DNA from: Flavobacteriaceae bacterium UBA4022 | GTDB lineage: Bacteria; Bacteroidota; Bacteroidia; Flavobacteriales; Flavobacteriaceae | DNA length: 60,152 nucleotides | Assembly (NCBI GenBank): GCA_002384055.1 | Contig: DGAU01000013.1 | Coordinates: 1-60,152, forward strand | Direction of reading: 5' to 3' | Shown here: positions 48,966 to 57,874 of the stretch, one piece after another | Numbering within the stretch: the first letter of the stretch is position 1 | Layout of the letters: each line of letters opens with the position of its first letter | Notes under the pieces: generated by a model | What the model saw: the letters and a program-made list of their open reading frames with translations, nothing else | Database searches by the model: none | What the model was told of the DNA's origin: nothing | Made by a program: the position numbers and the translations under genes

Positions 48966-51893
48966 TTAGTTTATCGTGATTTCATCGGCAAATAGCCAGG
49001 CACGGCCTTGAGCGCTATGCCCCAAATGCCATTGGGGTAGTGCCCCTAAATTAGTCGCTTTTATTTTGATATAGCGCACCTTTTGCTGATCCAAATCAAA
49101 GGACACTGAAACCATTTGCGGGACTTCTTCAGGTTGGGGCTGAGGGAGCGTCTGACCCAGGGCCAAAACCGTCAAGGATTCTGGGGATAATCCAGCGGTG
49201 CAGGTTACCTCTTTGGGCAGGAAGATCCAACTGCGCTGGTCCTTCAAAAAGGCTATAGACACCTCATTGACTGGTACGGGATGGCCTAAATCAATTAAGG
49301 CTTCGAGATCTTGATCATGGAATCCTTGCCACGCCCCTGTTCTAAAATCTTTGGCTCCTTTCAAGCCATCAATCAAGGCATTCTCTCCACCACCGTTATA
49401 TTGATTGGCATATTCAGACAGGAGTTTGATGCTTCTGTTAGGATCTATTTTGGTAAAGGTTGTATGCAATTCGACGCTCTTTCGTCCAGTATTTGTCGCC
49501 GCATAGAAGCTGACCCTGCTGTCGCTATCGAGTGTAAAAGGTTCTTCATAGCGCTTGAAGACGTCATTGCCGATGGCATAATAGAGCGAAATTTCGGGGT
49601 TTACATGACCCAATGCAACCTGCGTTTCATTTTTAAACGCTACAGATCCTTGAGTAATAAAAGGCGCTGGAATCACAGAAGACGTCTTTATTGAGGTCAT
49701 AGGCGAGGCGTCTATTGTGGTCCCCCAGAGACTAGGCTTGGGGCCCATGGTAAACTCAATTGTTCCTCCAGCAACCAGCATTTCGTGACGGATAAAGGAC
49801 TGCTTTAGTGGTGCCCCGTTGCGGGTAACCCCTTGGACATATGGATGATCGGGGTCATTGTTATGGGCGACAATAGTTGTCGTTTTGCCATTGGGTAAAT
49901 TTATAGTGGCTTGATCAAACAGCGGGCTTCCAATAATATACTCCGGCCGCCCTGGGGTTACCGGATAAAATCCAAGACTGCTCAGGACATACCATGCACT
50001 CATCTGACCACAATCTTCATTGCCCGAAATGCCATCAGGTGTTGGCTGGTACAATTCGGTTAATATTTCGCGCACTCGAGCTTGGGTCTTGTCTGGCCTT
50101 TGTACAAAATTATAAAGGTAAGCCATGTGATGGCTGGGCTCGTTCCCGTGGGCGTATTGGCCGATCAGCCCCGTAATGTCTGCTTGTTCGCGTCCCGAAG
50201 TGGTAGACTGCGCGCTAAAGGTTTGGTCTAAGTGTGCCTCGAGTTTCTCAGCGCCGCCCATGAGCTGGATCAGCCCATAAATGTCTTGAGGGACGTAAAG
50301 ACTGTACTGCCAAGCATTGGCCTCAGTATAATTAAAGTTGACTTCGTATGGATCAAAGGGAGCGAACCATTTATTGCGGTAGCGTCCGCGCATGAATCCT
50401 GTTTCAGGATCAAATACATTCTTATAGGACTGTGCGCGTTGGCTGTAGAGATCAAAGTCTTGGTCATGTCCCAGTTTTTCAGCCATTTGTGCGATCGCCC
50501 AGTCATCATAAGCATATTCCAATGTTTTGGAAACACTTTCGCTTTCTTCTTCGACAGGAATAAAGCCAAAATTCTTGTAGGCCTCAAGCCCCAAATGATC
50601 TTGCTCAGCACTATGCTTCATAGCCTGAAAGGCTTTTTCGGCGTCGAAATCAGTATAGCCTTTGAGATAGGCATCGGCAATGACAGACACCCCATGGTAG
50701 CCAATCATACAACCGGTGTAGTTGGCCGACAAATCCCAAATGGGAAGAATCCCCCCTTCGTCATATTTGGCGAGCATGGTTTTGATGAAATCCGTTGTAC
50801 GTTCGGGCTCGATAATGGTATAAAGGGGATGAGCCGCTCTGTAGGTATCCCATAGAGAGAACACAGTGTAGTAATCAAAGTCCTTTGTTTGGTGGATCTC
50901 AAGATCCATCCCGCGGTAACGCCCATCAACATCTTGATATAAATTGGGGGCGATCATAGTGTGATAAAGACTGGTATAAAAGTTGGTCATGTCGGCAGCA
51001 GAACTCGTGCGGACTTCAATTTTGGAAAGTTGCTTAAGCCACGAGGCTTCTGCCTCTTTGCGTATCTGTTCAAAGCCTTTGTCGCCCACTTCGCTAAGCG
51101 CATTATTTTTCGCTCCTTCTATGTCTACAGCTGAAATACCAACGGTCACTGTGATGGGTTCGTTTTTGGGATTGTCCAGGCGCACAAAAGCCTTTGTTGC
51201 TTCGGCATTTTGGCCAAACCCATTGTCTTGAGTTTGGTTATCGGCTTTGAGCGGGTGTGATAGCCGTATGTAAAAAAAGAGTCTTTGGTCTGTGGCCCAG
51301 GCGTTGGAAAATCGATGGCCGACCAATTCGCGATCACTGATGGCTTCTATTTTTGCGTCTAGTAGCGCATCACGATGCGCCAGGTCAATCATAAAATATT
51401 GATCCTCTTGTGCGCCGAATTGATATTGGTGCACGCCTGCCCTTGGGGTAGTGGTGAGTTTGGTCAAAACGTCAATCTCGTCCAAATACACCTCATAATA
51501 GCCGGGGGATGCTTTTTCTTTTTCATGGCTGAAAGGCGCACGATAGCCATCGGCGCCATCGGCGCCATTATGGTAATTAACCTCATGAGTCGGCATGATC
51601 AGGATATCCCCGTAGTCGCTCACGCCCGTACCGCTGAGGTGTGTGTGTGAAAATCCATAAATGTAGCTATCGCTATAATGATAACCGCTGCAGCCATCCC
51701 ACCCATCCAAACGGGTGTCTGGACTCAGCTGCACCATCCCAAACGGGCTTGTGGCTCCGGGAAATGTATGCCCATGGCCTCCCGTGCCAATAAATGGATC
51801 AACCCATTGCGTTAGGTTTTCTTTAGCGTTATTCGGAGCGTCTAGACAAGCCAAGCAACACAATAATAAACAGGCGAAAAAAAATCGGATCAT
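48966..51893 (-). CDS. GH92 alpha-mannosidase lipoprotein
   Basis: The 975-residue protein has a lipoprotein signal (CLAC, likely lipidated Cys16). It has the two-domain GH92 structure: the N-terminal beta domain with VDPFIGTGGHGHTFPGA and SPFGMVQLSPDT, and the alpha/alpha barrel with GNEDCGQMSAWYVLSSLG (E626-D627) and TGLIGQYAHGNEPSHH. GH92 enzymes are calcium-dependent exo-acting alpha-mannosidases, mostly alpha-1,2, on N-glycan or yeast-type mannan. The C-terminal about 220 residues include a chitobiase-like beta domain and a discoidin-like segment ending FADEITIN, which may bind carbohydrate. It is first in an operon with the glycosylasparaginase. No SusC/SusD genes are adjacent, unlike many Bacteroides mannan loci. 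Confidence 0.93.
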   Translation of the reverse strand: MIRFFFACLLLCCLACLDAPNNAKENLTQWVDPFIGTGGHGHTFPGATSPFGMVQLSPDTRLDGWDGCSGYHYSDSYIYGFSHTHLSGTGVSDYGDILIMPTHEVNYHNGADGADGYRAPFSHEKEKASPGYYEVYLDEIDVLTKLTTTPRAGVHQYQFGAQEDQYFMIDLAHRDALLDAKIEAISDRELVGHRFSNAWATDQRLFFYIRLSHPLKADNQTQDNGFGQNAEATKAFVRLDNPKNEPITVTVGISAVDIEGAKNNALSEVGDKGFEQIRKEAEASWLKQLSKIEVRTSSAADMTNFYTSLYHTMIAPNLYQDVDGRYRGMDLEIHQTKDFDYYTVFSLWDTYRAAHPLYTIIEPERTTDFIKTMLAKYDEGGILPIWDLSANYTGCMIGYHGVSVIADAYLKGYTDFDAEKAFQAMKHSAEQDHLGLEAYKNFGFIPVEEESESVSKTLEYAYDDWAIAQMAEKLGHDQDFDLYSQRAQSYKNVFDPETGFMRGRYRNKWFAPFDPYEVNFNYTEANAWQYSLYVPQDIYGLIQLMGGAEKLEAHLDQTFSAQSTTSGREQADITGLIGQYAHGNEPSHHMAYLYNFVQRPDKTQARVREILTELYQPTPDGISGNEDCGQMSAWYVLSSLGFYPVTPGRPEYIIGSPLFDQATINLPNGKTTTIVAHNNDPDHPYVQGVTRNGAPLKQSFIRHEMLVAGGTIEFTMGPKPSLWGTTIDASPMTSIKTSSVIPAPFITQGSVAFKNETQVALGHVNPEISLYYAIGNDVFKRYEEPFTLDSDSRVSFYAATNTGRKSVELHTTFTKIDPNRSIKLLSEYANQYNGGGENALIDGLKGAKDFRTGAWQGFHDQDLEALIDLGHPVPVNEVSIAFLKDQRSWIFLPKEVTCTAGLSPESLTVLALGQTLPQPQPEEVPQMVSVSFDLDQQKVRYIKIKATNLGALPQWHLGHSAQGRAWLFADEITIN

Positions 51894-51954
51894 GACATGA
51901 TGGTTAATACGCTGTAATTTACAAATTAGGTGTTAAAAAAAGCAAAGACCGTTG

Positions 51955-53226
51955 ATGCTTTTGGCCAGCCCGTTATATTTGCAACAAAAAAAATTGCGCT
52001 GGATTATATTTGTTACCCTATACCTCTTGGTAGACCTTTATGCCTATCAAGGATTTAAGACCCTAAGCCGTCATCCACTGATGCCCTGGTTGTTTTTTGG
52101 CCTGTCGTTTTTTGTTTTAGGGCTTTTTGTAGTCCAGATCACACTCTTGTCCGAACAGCGCAACACTTCGCCAGGACAGCTCTATGTGTTTGGTGTCTTT
52201 CTCGCTTTTTTTGTGCCAAAACTTATTGTTTTTGGCATTCTCTTTATTGAGGATATAGTGCGCCTGCCTTGGGGAGCATGGCGCCATTGGTTTGGAACAG
52301 GTGCCGCCGCAGAGGGCTTCTTGCCCAGCAGAAGACGCTTTGTGAGCGCACTGGCATTGGGACTCGCTGCACTGCCATTCGGGGCGCTGCTTTATGGAAT
52401 GATCCGCGGAAAATACCAATATCAAGTCCTAAAATATCAATTGACTTTCGCCGATTTGCCTGAAGCATTCGATGGCTATACCATTACCCAAATTAGCGAC
52501 TTGCATTGCGGCAGCTTTGATAACCAAGAAAAGGTGGCCTATGGCATCAACCTGATCCAGGAGCAAAAGAGTGACTTGATTCTTTTTACTGGGGATTTGG
52601 TCAACAATAAAGCAGACGAACTCGACCAATGGCAAGATTTGTTCAGCCAATTGAAGGCCCCTGATGGTGTTTTCTCGGTACTAGGGAATCATGATTATGG
52701 CGATTATGTTCCTTGGCCCGACCAACAAACCAAAGAAGCCAACTTAGATAACCTAAAACTGCGGCAAAAACAAATGGGGTGGCGTTTGCTGTTGAACGAA
52801 AATGCGGTGATCACCAAGGGCAATGATAAGATCCATCTTATTGGCGTCGAAAACTGGGGTGCTGGAGGCTTTAAAAAGTCTGGGGATCTTGATCTTGCCG
52901 CTCAAGGATTAGCCCAAAAAGATTTTAAAATATTGATGTCCCATGACCCGTCGCATTGGGAGCAGCAGGTCAAGGATCATGATCAAAACTTTCACTTAAC
53001 CCTTTCTGGTCATACCCACGGGATGCAGTTTGGGGTAGAAATCCCCGGGTGGTTTAAATGGAGCCCTGTTAAATACCGATACCCTTATTGGGCAGGGATT
53101 TATAAGAACGAGAATCGCTTCATTAATGTCAATCGTGGTTTTGGCTTTATTGGATACCCAGGACGCGTGGGAATCAAACCCGAAGTCACTGTGATTCAGC
53201 TTAAAAAGAGTCAAAACATCGGGTAA
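51955..53226 (+). CDS. Membrane-anchored metallophosphoesterase (YkuE/YaeI-like)
   Basis: The 423-residue protein has an N-terminal region of four hydrophobic helices (about 15-31, 44-64, 77-99, 128-148), the last preceded by SRRRF. A calcineurin-like phosphoesterase domain follows, with all metal motifs: SDLHCG (D182, H184), FTGDLVNN (D214), LGNHDYGDY (N245-H246), SHDPSHW and LSGHTHG. The domain probably faces the periplasm. Substrates in this group vary (lipid pyrophosphates, phosphodiesters), and none can be assigned. The ATG at 51955 was preferred to the TTG just before it. It is divergent from the GH92 gene, with only 61 bp between start codons. Confidence 0.87.
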   Translation: MLLASPLYLQQKKLRWIIFVTLYLLVDLYAYQGFKTLSRHPLMPWLFFGLSFFVLGLFVVQITLLSEQRNTSPGQLYVFGVFLAFFVPKLIVFGILFIEDIVRLPWGAWRHWFGTGAAAEGFLPSRRRFVSALALGLAALPFGALLYGMIRGKYQYQVLKYQLTFADLPEAFDGYTITQISDLHCGSFDNQEKVAYGINLIQEQKSDLILFTGDLVNNKADELDQWQDLFSQLKAPDGVFSVLGNHDYGDYVPWPDQQTKEANLDNLKLRQKQMGWRLLLNENAVITKGNDKIHLIGVENWGAGGFKKSGDLDLAAQGLAQKDFKILMSHDPSHWEQQVKDHDQNFHLTLSGHTHGMQFGVEIPGWFKWSPVKYRYPYWAGIYKNENRFINVNRGFGFIGYPGRVGIKPEVTVIQLKKSQNIG

Positions 53227-53240
53227 TTCTAAGGAAATGT

Positions 53241-53248
53241 TATCTTTG
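53241..53248 (+). promoter_or_regulatory. -7 promoter box for the thioredoxin-fold gene
   Basis: TATCTTTG matches TAnnTTTG exactly, 31 nt before the ATG at 53279. No -33 element is evident. It indicates a separate transcript from the metallophosphoesterase gene 53 nt upstream. Confidence 0.55.
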
Positions 53249-53278
53249 TAACGTAATAAGTTAAACCTTAGATGATTT

Positions 53279-53575
53279 ATGTCAAAGTTTGGTGAAATTA
53301 TTGAAACTTCGGTTCCTGTTCTTTTGGACTTTTATACCGAATGGGACCAAGCATCACAAGAGATGCATGCCGTCCTTCGTGATGTTGCAGCAGCCTTAGG
53401 AGACAAGGCAAAAGTCGTTAAAATTGATGTTGAAAAAAACGAAGAGCTCTCTTCGGCACTTCGTGTCACAGGCCTTCCAACGCTCATGATCTACAAAAGT
53501 GGTGAAATGAAGTGGCGTAAAAGCGGCGAACAAGATGCCAATACGCTCATTGGATTGGTCAACGAATATGTGTAA
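53279..53575 (+). CDS. Thioredoxin-fold protein without a CxxC active site
   Basis: The 98-residue cytoplasmic protein has a clear thioredoxin fold: VPVLLDFYTEW, then VVKIDVEKNEELSSALRV, the cis-Pro loop GLPTLMIYKSGE, and a closing helix. The WCGPC site is replaced by WDQASQEM, so both redox cysteines are absent; in fact no Cys occurs in the protein. I recall closely similar flavobacterial proteins with the same change, so this is a conserved redox-inactive variant. It may bind proteins as a chaperone-like thioredoxin. It has its own promoter box and ends 4 bp from the convergent deacetylase gene. Confidence 0.88.
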   Translation: MSKFGEIIETSVPVLLDFYTEWDQASQEMHAVLRDVAAALGDKAKVVKIDVEKNEELSSALRVTGLPTLMIYKSGEMKWRKSGEQDANTLIGLVNEYV

Positions 53576-53579
53576 CGAA

Positions 53580-54218
53580 TCATTCTAACGCGGTACAGTC
53601 ATAACCATTTGCTCTCGCATAGTCCAGGACACGGGGCAGCATCCATTTCATTTTACTTTCGGCTTTAAGACTGTCGTGAAACACGATGATACTTCCGGGC
53701 TTAATTTGGCCTATTATTTTAGCCAAACTTTCTTCTTTAGAAACCCCACTATCCCAATCGTAACTCAGAAAATTCCACATCACTATTCGGTAACCCATGC
53801 GGTTTAGCCAACGGGCGTTGTTGGACTTTAAACGGCCATAAGGAGGCCGGAATAAATCAGGTTTTAAGCCCGTATGCTGCGCGAAGTCGGTTACGGATTT
53901 CCGGTAGGCCTTTTGCGGCACCCTGGCGTCGCTGACATGGGTATGGGTATGATTGCCGATAGCATGCCCTTGTTCACTAATTTGCTGAAAAACCTCTGGA
54001 TGGCGTTGGGTGTTTTCACCAATACAAAAAAAGGTTGCCTGTGCCTGGTGTTGGCCCAACTGCTGCAACACCCAAGGGGTTATTTCTGGAATAGGCCCGT
54101 CGTCGAAAGTGAGATAAATCCGTTTTCGGCCCGAGGAGCTGTACTGGCGACCCGACCACATCCGCTTGGGAAAAAGCCATGGCAGCCAGAACGGAATTAC
54201 GTGCAAGCGCATTGGCAT
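53580..54218 (-). CDS. Polysaccharide deacetylase (NodB/CE4 family)
   Basis: The 212-residue protein has a CE4 NodB domain: YLTFDDGPIPE (catalytic base and metal Asp), TFFCIGEN, GNHTHTH (metal His pair), FRPPYGRL, and a C-terminal SIIVFHDS with the last His. All motifs are intact. It lacks a clear cleavable signal: the N-terminus (IPFWLPWLFPKRMW) is a short aromatic hydrophobic stretch that could be an anchor. It removes N-acetyl groups from a GlcNAc-type polymer such as peptidoglycan or an exopolysaccharide. It starts 8 nt downstream of the DUF2723 membrane protein gene, suggesting a joint role in surface glycan or glycoprotein making. Confidence 0.88.
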   Translation of the reverse strand: MPMRLHVIPFWLPWLFPKRMWSGRQYSSSGRKRIYLTFDDGPIPEITPWVLQQLGQHQAQATFFCIGENTQRHPEVFQQISEQGHAIGNHTHTHVSDARVPQKAYRKSVTDFAQHTGLKPDLFRPPYGRLKSNNARWLNRMGYRIVMWNFLSYDWDSGVSKEESLAKIIGQIKPGSIIVFHDSLKAESKMKWMLPRVLDYARANGYDCTALE

Positions 54219-54226
54219 ATGGAGCT

Positions 54227-57200
54227 TTAGTTTAGAGCGGATTCTGGAGGTGCAAGACTATCTGTGGGACGCTCTTTCTGTAAAAACTCTTCTTCTAAAT
54301 CCAAGCCCACGCGCTCAAATAAGTTCCGGAACCCAGAAACATCGTTGATGAAACGGGTCTTTGTCATTTGATAATAAGAGGCCTGATCAAAGGTGTTTAC
54401 CAGCAAGACTAAGCCTTCGTATTGGTTCATTTTACTGTAAATTTCTTCGATATTATCAAGCTGATCCTGAAGGGTCATTTGACCATAATACACCAGGTAT
54501 TCACGGTGCTTTTGGGCGGTTTGTTCAAAGACCAAACGGGCTTTTTCTAAAGCGCCGATTTCATAATAATTCCAAACAAAGGGATCCAATAAAGAATAGT
54601 ATTCAAAAAGGTCGACGGGCATTTTTTCCATCCCCAGATCTAAAATGGTTTCGGCACGATCGAATTTGCGTTCCTGAATTAATTGGTCCGCTAAGCGGGC
54701 AAGGTTGCTGCGATAGGTAATCCCATTGCGTCTGGTCTCGGTGTCGTGGTAAATAGCTGGATTTCCACTTCCGCCCCAGTCCCAATCCATGACAATATCA
54801 AACATTTTATCACTGTTGATACGCCCCATTTGGTAGGGATTACGGGGGTCGACAGGCGTCTTTATGGGCACAAGTTTGTAAGCCATCCCATCGAGTTGCA
54901 AGTAATCTTTCATCCAGAGATAATCATCGTCACCAAAGGCACCACCACTAAAATAAATAGGCCGCTCCCAGTTGTTGTTGGCAATGATGTCCAGCATCAG
55001 GATGCGGTTTTTGTAAATGAAGTCACCGCTGAGTTCTATATCGATAAAAGGCACAATGAGATCCGCATCTTCTGGTGCCACAATGCCATTGGCCAAAACC
55101 GCTTCTTTGTCTACTGGGATACGGACGACCTTAGAAGGGAAGGCATTAATGAATTGGCCGCTATTGAGTTCCACTTTAAAACGGCGGTCTTCGCTGGCCA
55201 CAAAATTCATCCAAGTCTCAATGTCAATGGTGTCTTTTAGGGTTTCTTGATAGGCAATCACATCACGCACCCCATAGCGGTATTGTTCGTGGGTCAGTTG
55301 TGAGGGAATCGGGGCGCTTTCAAAAGCCTGTTTTTTCATGTCGTCAATGTACCAGTCCGTTTGGAATAAACTTGTATTGACAATCCGAACATCTTGACGG
55401 TATTGTTCGATATTTTGCTGGTACCAAAGGGCAAAGGTATCGTTGTCCCCTATGGTAAATAATATGGCGTTCGGATCACAAGAATCCAGATACATTTTGC
55501 CCATAGAGTTTGCCGTACGGCGTTCAGAACGGTCATGATCATCCCAATTTTCTACAGCCAAAAGGACTGGAGCGGCGGCCATTGACAGAGCCAGCCCTAT
55601 AGGAACAACCCACCGACTATTCCAGCGTTCTTTGAGCAAGTCGATAAGGGCATAAGCACCATAGCCGATCCACATGGCAAAAACATAAAAGGAGCCGACA
55701 ATAGCATAGTCACGTTCTCTTGGTTCATAAGGACGTTCGTTGAGGTAAACCTTGAGCGCCAAGCCGGTGAATAGAAAAAAGACCATCAAGACCCAAAAAC
55801 TTGATTTTTCGCGCTTGACATGAAAAGCCATGCCCAAGACCCCGAGAATTAAGGGTAAAAAATAATAGGTATTTCGCGCTTTATTTTGAGCCAAATCAGA
55901 AGGAAGGTTGTCTTGTGGCCCTAAGCGCAAGGAATCAAACCAAGAAATACCGCTCAGCCAATTTCCGTTTAAGGCAGAACCCTGACCTTGCACATCGTTT
56001 TGACGTCCCGCAAAATTCCACATAAAATAGCGCCAATACATATAGCCAAATTGATGCACGAACATAAAGTTGAGGTTGTCCAACATCGAAGGCTTTTTGA
56101 TGTCCAAAAACGGACTGAATCGCTTTAAGAATTCATGATATTCTTTGCCACTCACCAAGCCTTGGGTATGCGCTTCTTTGAACTTAGAGACTTCCTCAAC
56201 AAGGCGCGCTTCGTTGCGATAAGCTCTTTTTATGCCAAATTCTAGGCCGCCAGTATAAGACAAGTAATTGCCGCTGTGTTCTGAACTCCACATTCGGGGC
56301 AAAAGTGCTTTCTGGGCATCATCGGTATTTTGCGCGGCATTTTCCCATTCGTTGACGATGATGTATTTGCCGCTGGCACGGTCCTTTTCATATTTTGGTT
56401 TGTCGTCCTTGTAAGGGTTGTCGGGGTCTAGTCCCGCATAAACTTCGGTAAACTGAGGGCCATAAAACAAATGTGTTTCGGGATACTGCTCCCGATTGTA
56501 ATAGGCCAGAAGCTCACGGGCATTGTTAGGGTTGTTCTCATTGATCACCGTACCCGCATTGGCTCTTATGGGCAGCATCAGCCAGCTCGAAAATCCAATA
56601 AAAATAAACAGCACACAAAGAATGAGTGTATTGGCCTGCACCAATCCGCGCTTTTGGGTCTGGGTGAGTCCAAAATAAAATAAGGCAACAAATAAAATAC
56701 CAGCAAAGGCTGTTCCAGAGTTAAAAGGCATCTGCAGTGTGTTGACAAAAAAGAGTTCTGCGGCACTAAAAAACTTGAGCGTCCAGGGCAGCAGCAATTT
56801 AAATATGAACAGTAATACCGCCACCACGATAATGTTGGCCCAAATAAAATTTTTGGCAGTCACCACAGGGTATTTTTTGAAGAAATAGAGAAAACCAATA
56901 GCTGGAATCGTCAAAAGCCCCATAAAATGTATTCCAAAAGAAAGCCCAATAATGAATGCGATCAGAATCAACCATCGGTCACCGCGCGGAGTGAACATGT
57001 CGTTTTGCCAGCGCAGGCCGCAGTAAAACAAAGCCGATAACACGAACGTTGCGGCCGCGTAAACTTCGGCCTCAACAGCCGAAAACCAAAAACTATCCGT
57101 AAAGGCAAAGGCGAGTGCGCCAACAGCCGCACTTCCGATAATGGCCGCGTCATTGGTGTTGCCCTGTTCGACTCCATTAGGGGCGAGGCGCTTCAGTAAA

Positions 57201-57502
57201 AGACTCAATGACCAAAATAAAAACAAGACGGTAAAGGCACTGGCAAAGACAGACATCAAATTAATGGTCAGGGCAATGTTGGTGGGTTCCAGGGCAAATA
57301 TCGAAAAGAATGCCCCTACGATTTGGTATAGCGGGGCTCCTGGTGGATGCCCAACCTCCAAATTACTCGCCGTGGTGATGTATTCGCCGGCATCCCAAAA
57401 ACTCACTGTGGGCTCAACGGTAAGCCAGTAGGTGGTTAAGGCGATCGCAAATACAGACCATCCCACAATTCGGTTCCATTTTTCAAAATTAAATACTGTC
57501 AT
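54227..57502 (-). CDS. DUF2723 polytopic membrane protein (GT117/TMEM260-like)
   Basis: The 1091-residue protein has about a dozen or more hydrophobic helices in its N-terminal 670 residues. A soluble C-terminal part follows, with a helical repeat-like stretch near 950-1050. The N-terminal loop SFWDAGEYITTASNLEVGHP (D37, E40, H52) matches the acidic motif of DUF2723 and of animal TMEM260, which transfers mannose from a lipid carrier to protein. By that relationship it is probably an inner-membrane glycosyltransferase acting on the periplasmic side; donor and acceptor here are unknown. The protein is common in Bacteroidota. It forms an operon with the NodB deacetylase. Upstream, TAAATTCG (57533-57526 on the minus strand) is a near-consensus -7 box. 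Confidence 0.85.
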   Translation of the reverse strand: MTVFNFEKWNRIVGWSVFAIALTTYWLTVEPTVSFWDAGEYITTASNLEVGHPPGAPLYQIVGAFFSIFALEPTNIALTINLMSVFASAFTVLFLFWSLSLLLKRLAPNGVEQGNTNDAAIIGSAAVGALAFAFTDSFWFSAVEAEVYAAATFVLSALFYCGLRWQNDMFTPRGDRWLILIAFIIGLSFGIHFMGLLTIPAIGFLYFFKKYPVVTAKNFIWANIIVVAVLLFIFKLLLPWTLKFFSAAELFFVNTLQMPFNSGTAFAGILFVALFYFGLTQTQKRGLVQANTLILCVLFIFIGFSSWLMLPIRANAGTVINENNPNNARELLAYYNREQYPETHLFYGPQFTEVYAGLDPDNPYKDDKPKYEKDRASGKYIIVNEWENAAQNTDDAQKALLPRMWSSEHSGNYLSYTGGLEFGIKRAYRNEARLVEEVSKFKEAHTQGLVSGKEYHEFLKRFSPFLDIKKPSMLDNLNFMFVHQFGYMYWRYFMWNFAGRQNDVQGQGSALNGNWLSGISWFDSLRLGPQDNLPSDLAQNKARNTYYFLPLILGVLGMAFHVKREKSSFWVLMVFFLFTGLALKVYLNERPYEPRERDYAIVGSFYVFAMWIGYGAYALIDLLKERWNSRWVVPIGLALSMAAAPVLLAVENWDDHDRSERRTANSMGKMYLDSCDPNAILFTIGDNDTFALWYQQNIEQYRQDVRIVNTSLFQTDWYIDDMKKQAFESAPIPSQLTHEQYRYGVRDVIAYQETLKDTIDIETWMNFVASEDRRFKVELNSGQFINAFPSKVVRIPVDKEAVLANGIVAPEDADLIVPFIDIELSGDFIYKNRILMLDIIANNNWERPIYFSGGAFGDDDYLWMKDYLQLDGMAYKLVPIKTPVDPRNPYQMGRINSDKMFDIVMDWDWGGSGNPAIYHDTETRRNGITYRSNLARLADQLIQERKFDRAETILDLGMEKMPVDLFEYYSLLDPFVWNYYEIGALEKARLVFEQTAQKHREYLVYYGQMTLQDQLDNIEEIYSKMNQYEGLVLLVNTFDQASYYQMTKTRFINDVSGFRNLFERVGLDLEEEFLQKERPTDSLAPPESALN

Positions 57503-57600
57503 GCCAGGGCTTTAAATGATTGTTGCGAATTTAGCAATAATTAATGAAGGGCACCTTAAAAACGCTTTCATGCGGGCGTTAAAAATTTAAAAAAATTTAC

Positions 57601-57630
57601 TTGTGCAACCCAAAGTTTGTATTAAATTTG
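57601..57630 (+). promoter_or_regulatory. Promoter of tRNA-Gln
   Basis: TTG (57601-57603), 19 nt, then TAAATTTG (57623-57630), a perfect -7 box. Transcription would begin about 12 nt before the mature tRNA. Confidence 0.65.
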
Positions 57631-57648
57631 CAACCGTTATTCCAAGAA

Positions 57649-57721
57649 TGGCCCATGGTGTAACTGGCAACACGTCGGTTTTTGGTACCGAAGAGTCTAG
57701 GTTCGAGCCCTAGTGGGCCAA
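57649..57721 (+). tRNA. tRNA-Gln (anticodon TTG)
   Basis: The acceptor stem TGGCCCA/TGGGCCA is perfect. The anticodon stem TCGGT/ACCGA encloses the loop TTTTGGT, giving anticodon TTG for CAA (and CAG by wobble). The T arm has the usual GGTTCGAGCCC-type loop. Discriminator A is at 57721, and CCA is not encoded. It stands alone between its own promoter and terminator. Confidence 0.95.
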
Positions 57722-57726
57722 CAAAG

Positions 57727-57760
57727 CAAGCCCTAACCAATGCGTTGGGGTTTGTTTTTT
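57727..57760 (+). terminator. Intrinsic terminator of tRNA-Gln
   Basis: CAAGCCCTAAC pairs with GTTGGGGTTTG over 11 bp (two G-T pairs) around a CAATGC loop, followed by TTTTTT. It separates the tRNA transcript from the rimP operon. Confidence 0.85.
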
Positions 57761-57778
57761 CTGTCAAATTCATACACT

Positions 57779-57810
57779 TTTGTGGAACACAAAAAAATAT
57801 GATATATTTG
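57779..57810 (+). promoter_or_regulatory. Consensus promoter of the rimP-nusA-infB operon
   Basis: TTTG (57779-57782), 20 nt, then TATATTTG (57803-57810). Both elements match the Bacteroidota consensus perfectly. Start of transcription is expected near 57816, giving a leader of about 60 nt. Confidence 0.8.
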
Positions 57811-57831
57811 CACAGAATTTGATAACAAGTT

Positions 57832-57860
57832 AAGAGAGGGGACGTGAGTCCCCTCTTTTT
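57832..57860 (+). promoter_or_regulatory. Terminator-shaped hairpin in the rimP-nusA-infB leader
   Basis: AGAGGGGAC pairs perfectly with GTCCCCTCT around a GTGA (GNRA) tetraloop, extended by weak pairs and followed by TTTTTA. It starts about 16 nt after the predicted transcription start and ends 14 nt before the rimP ATG. Its shape is that of an intrinsic terminator, yet it lies between promoter and first gene. Attenuation is therefore likely, possibly sensed through NusA, which the operon encodes. Confidence 0.75.
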
Positions 57861-57874
57861 ATAGTCATAATTTT

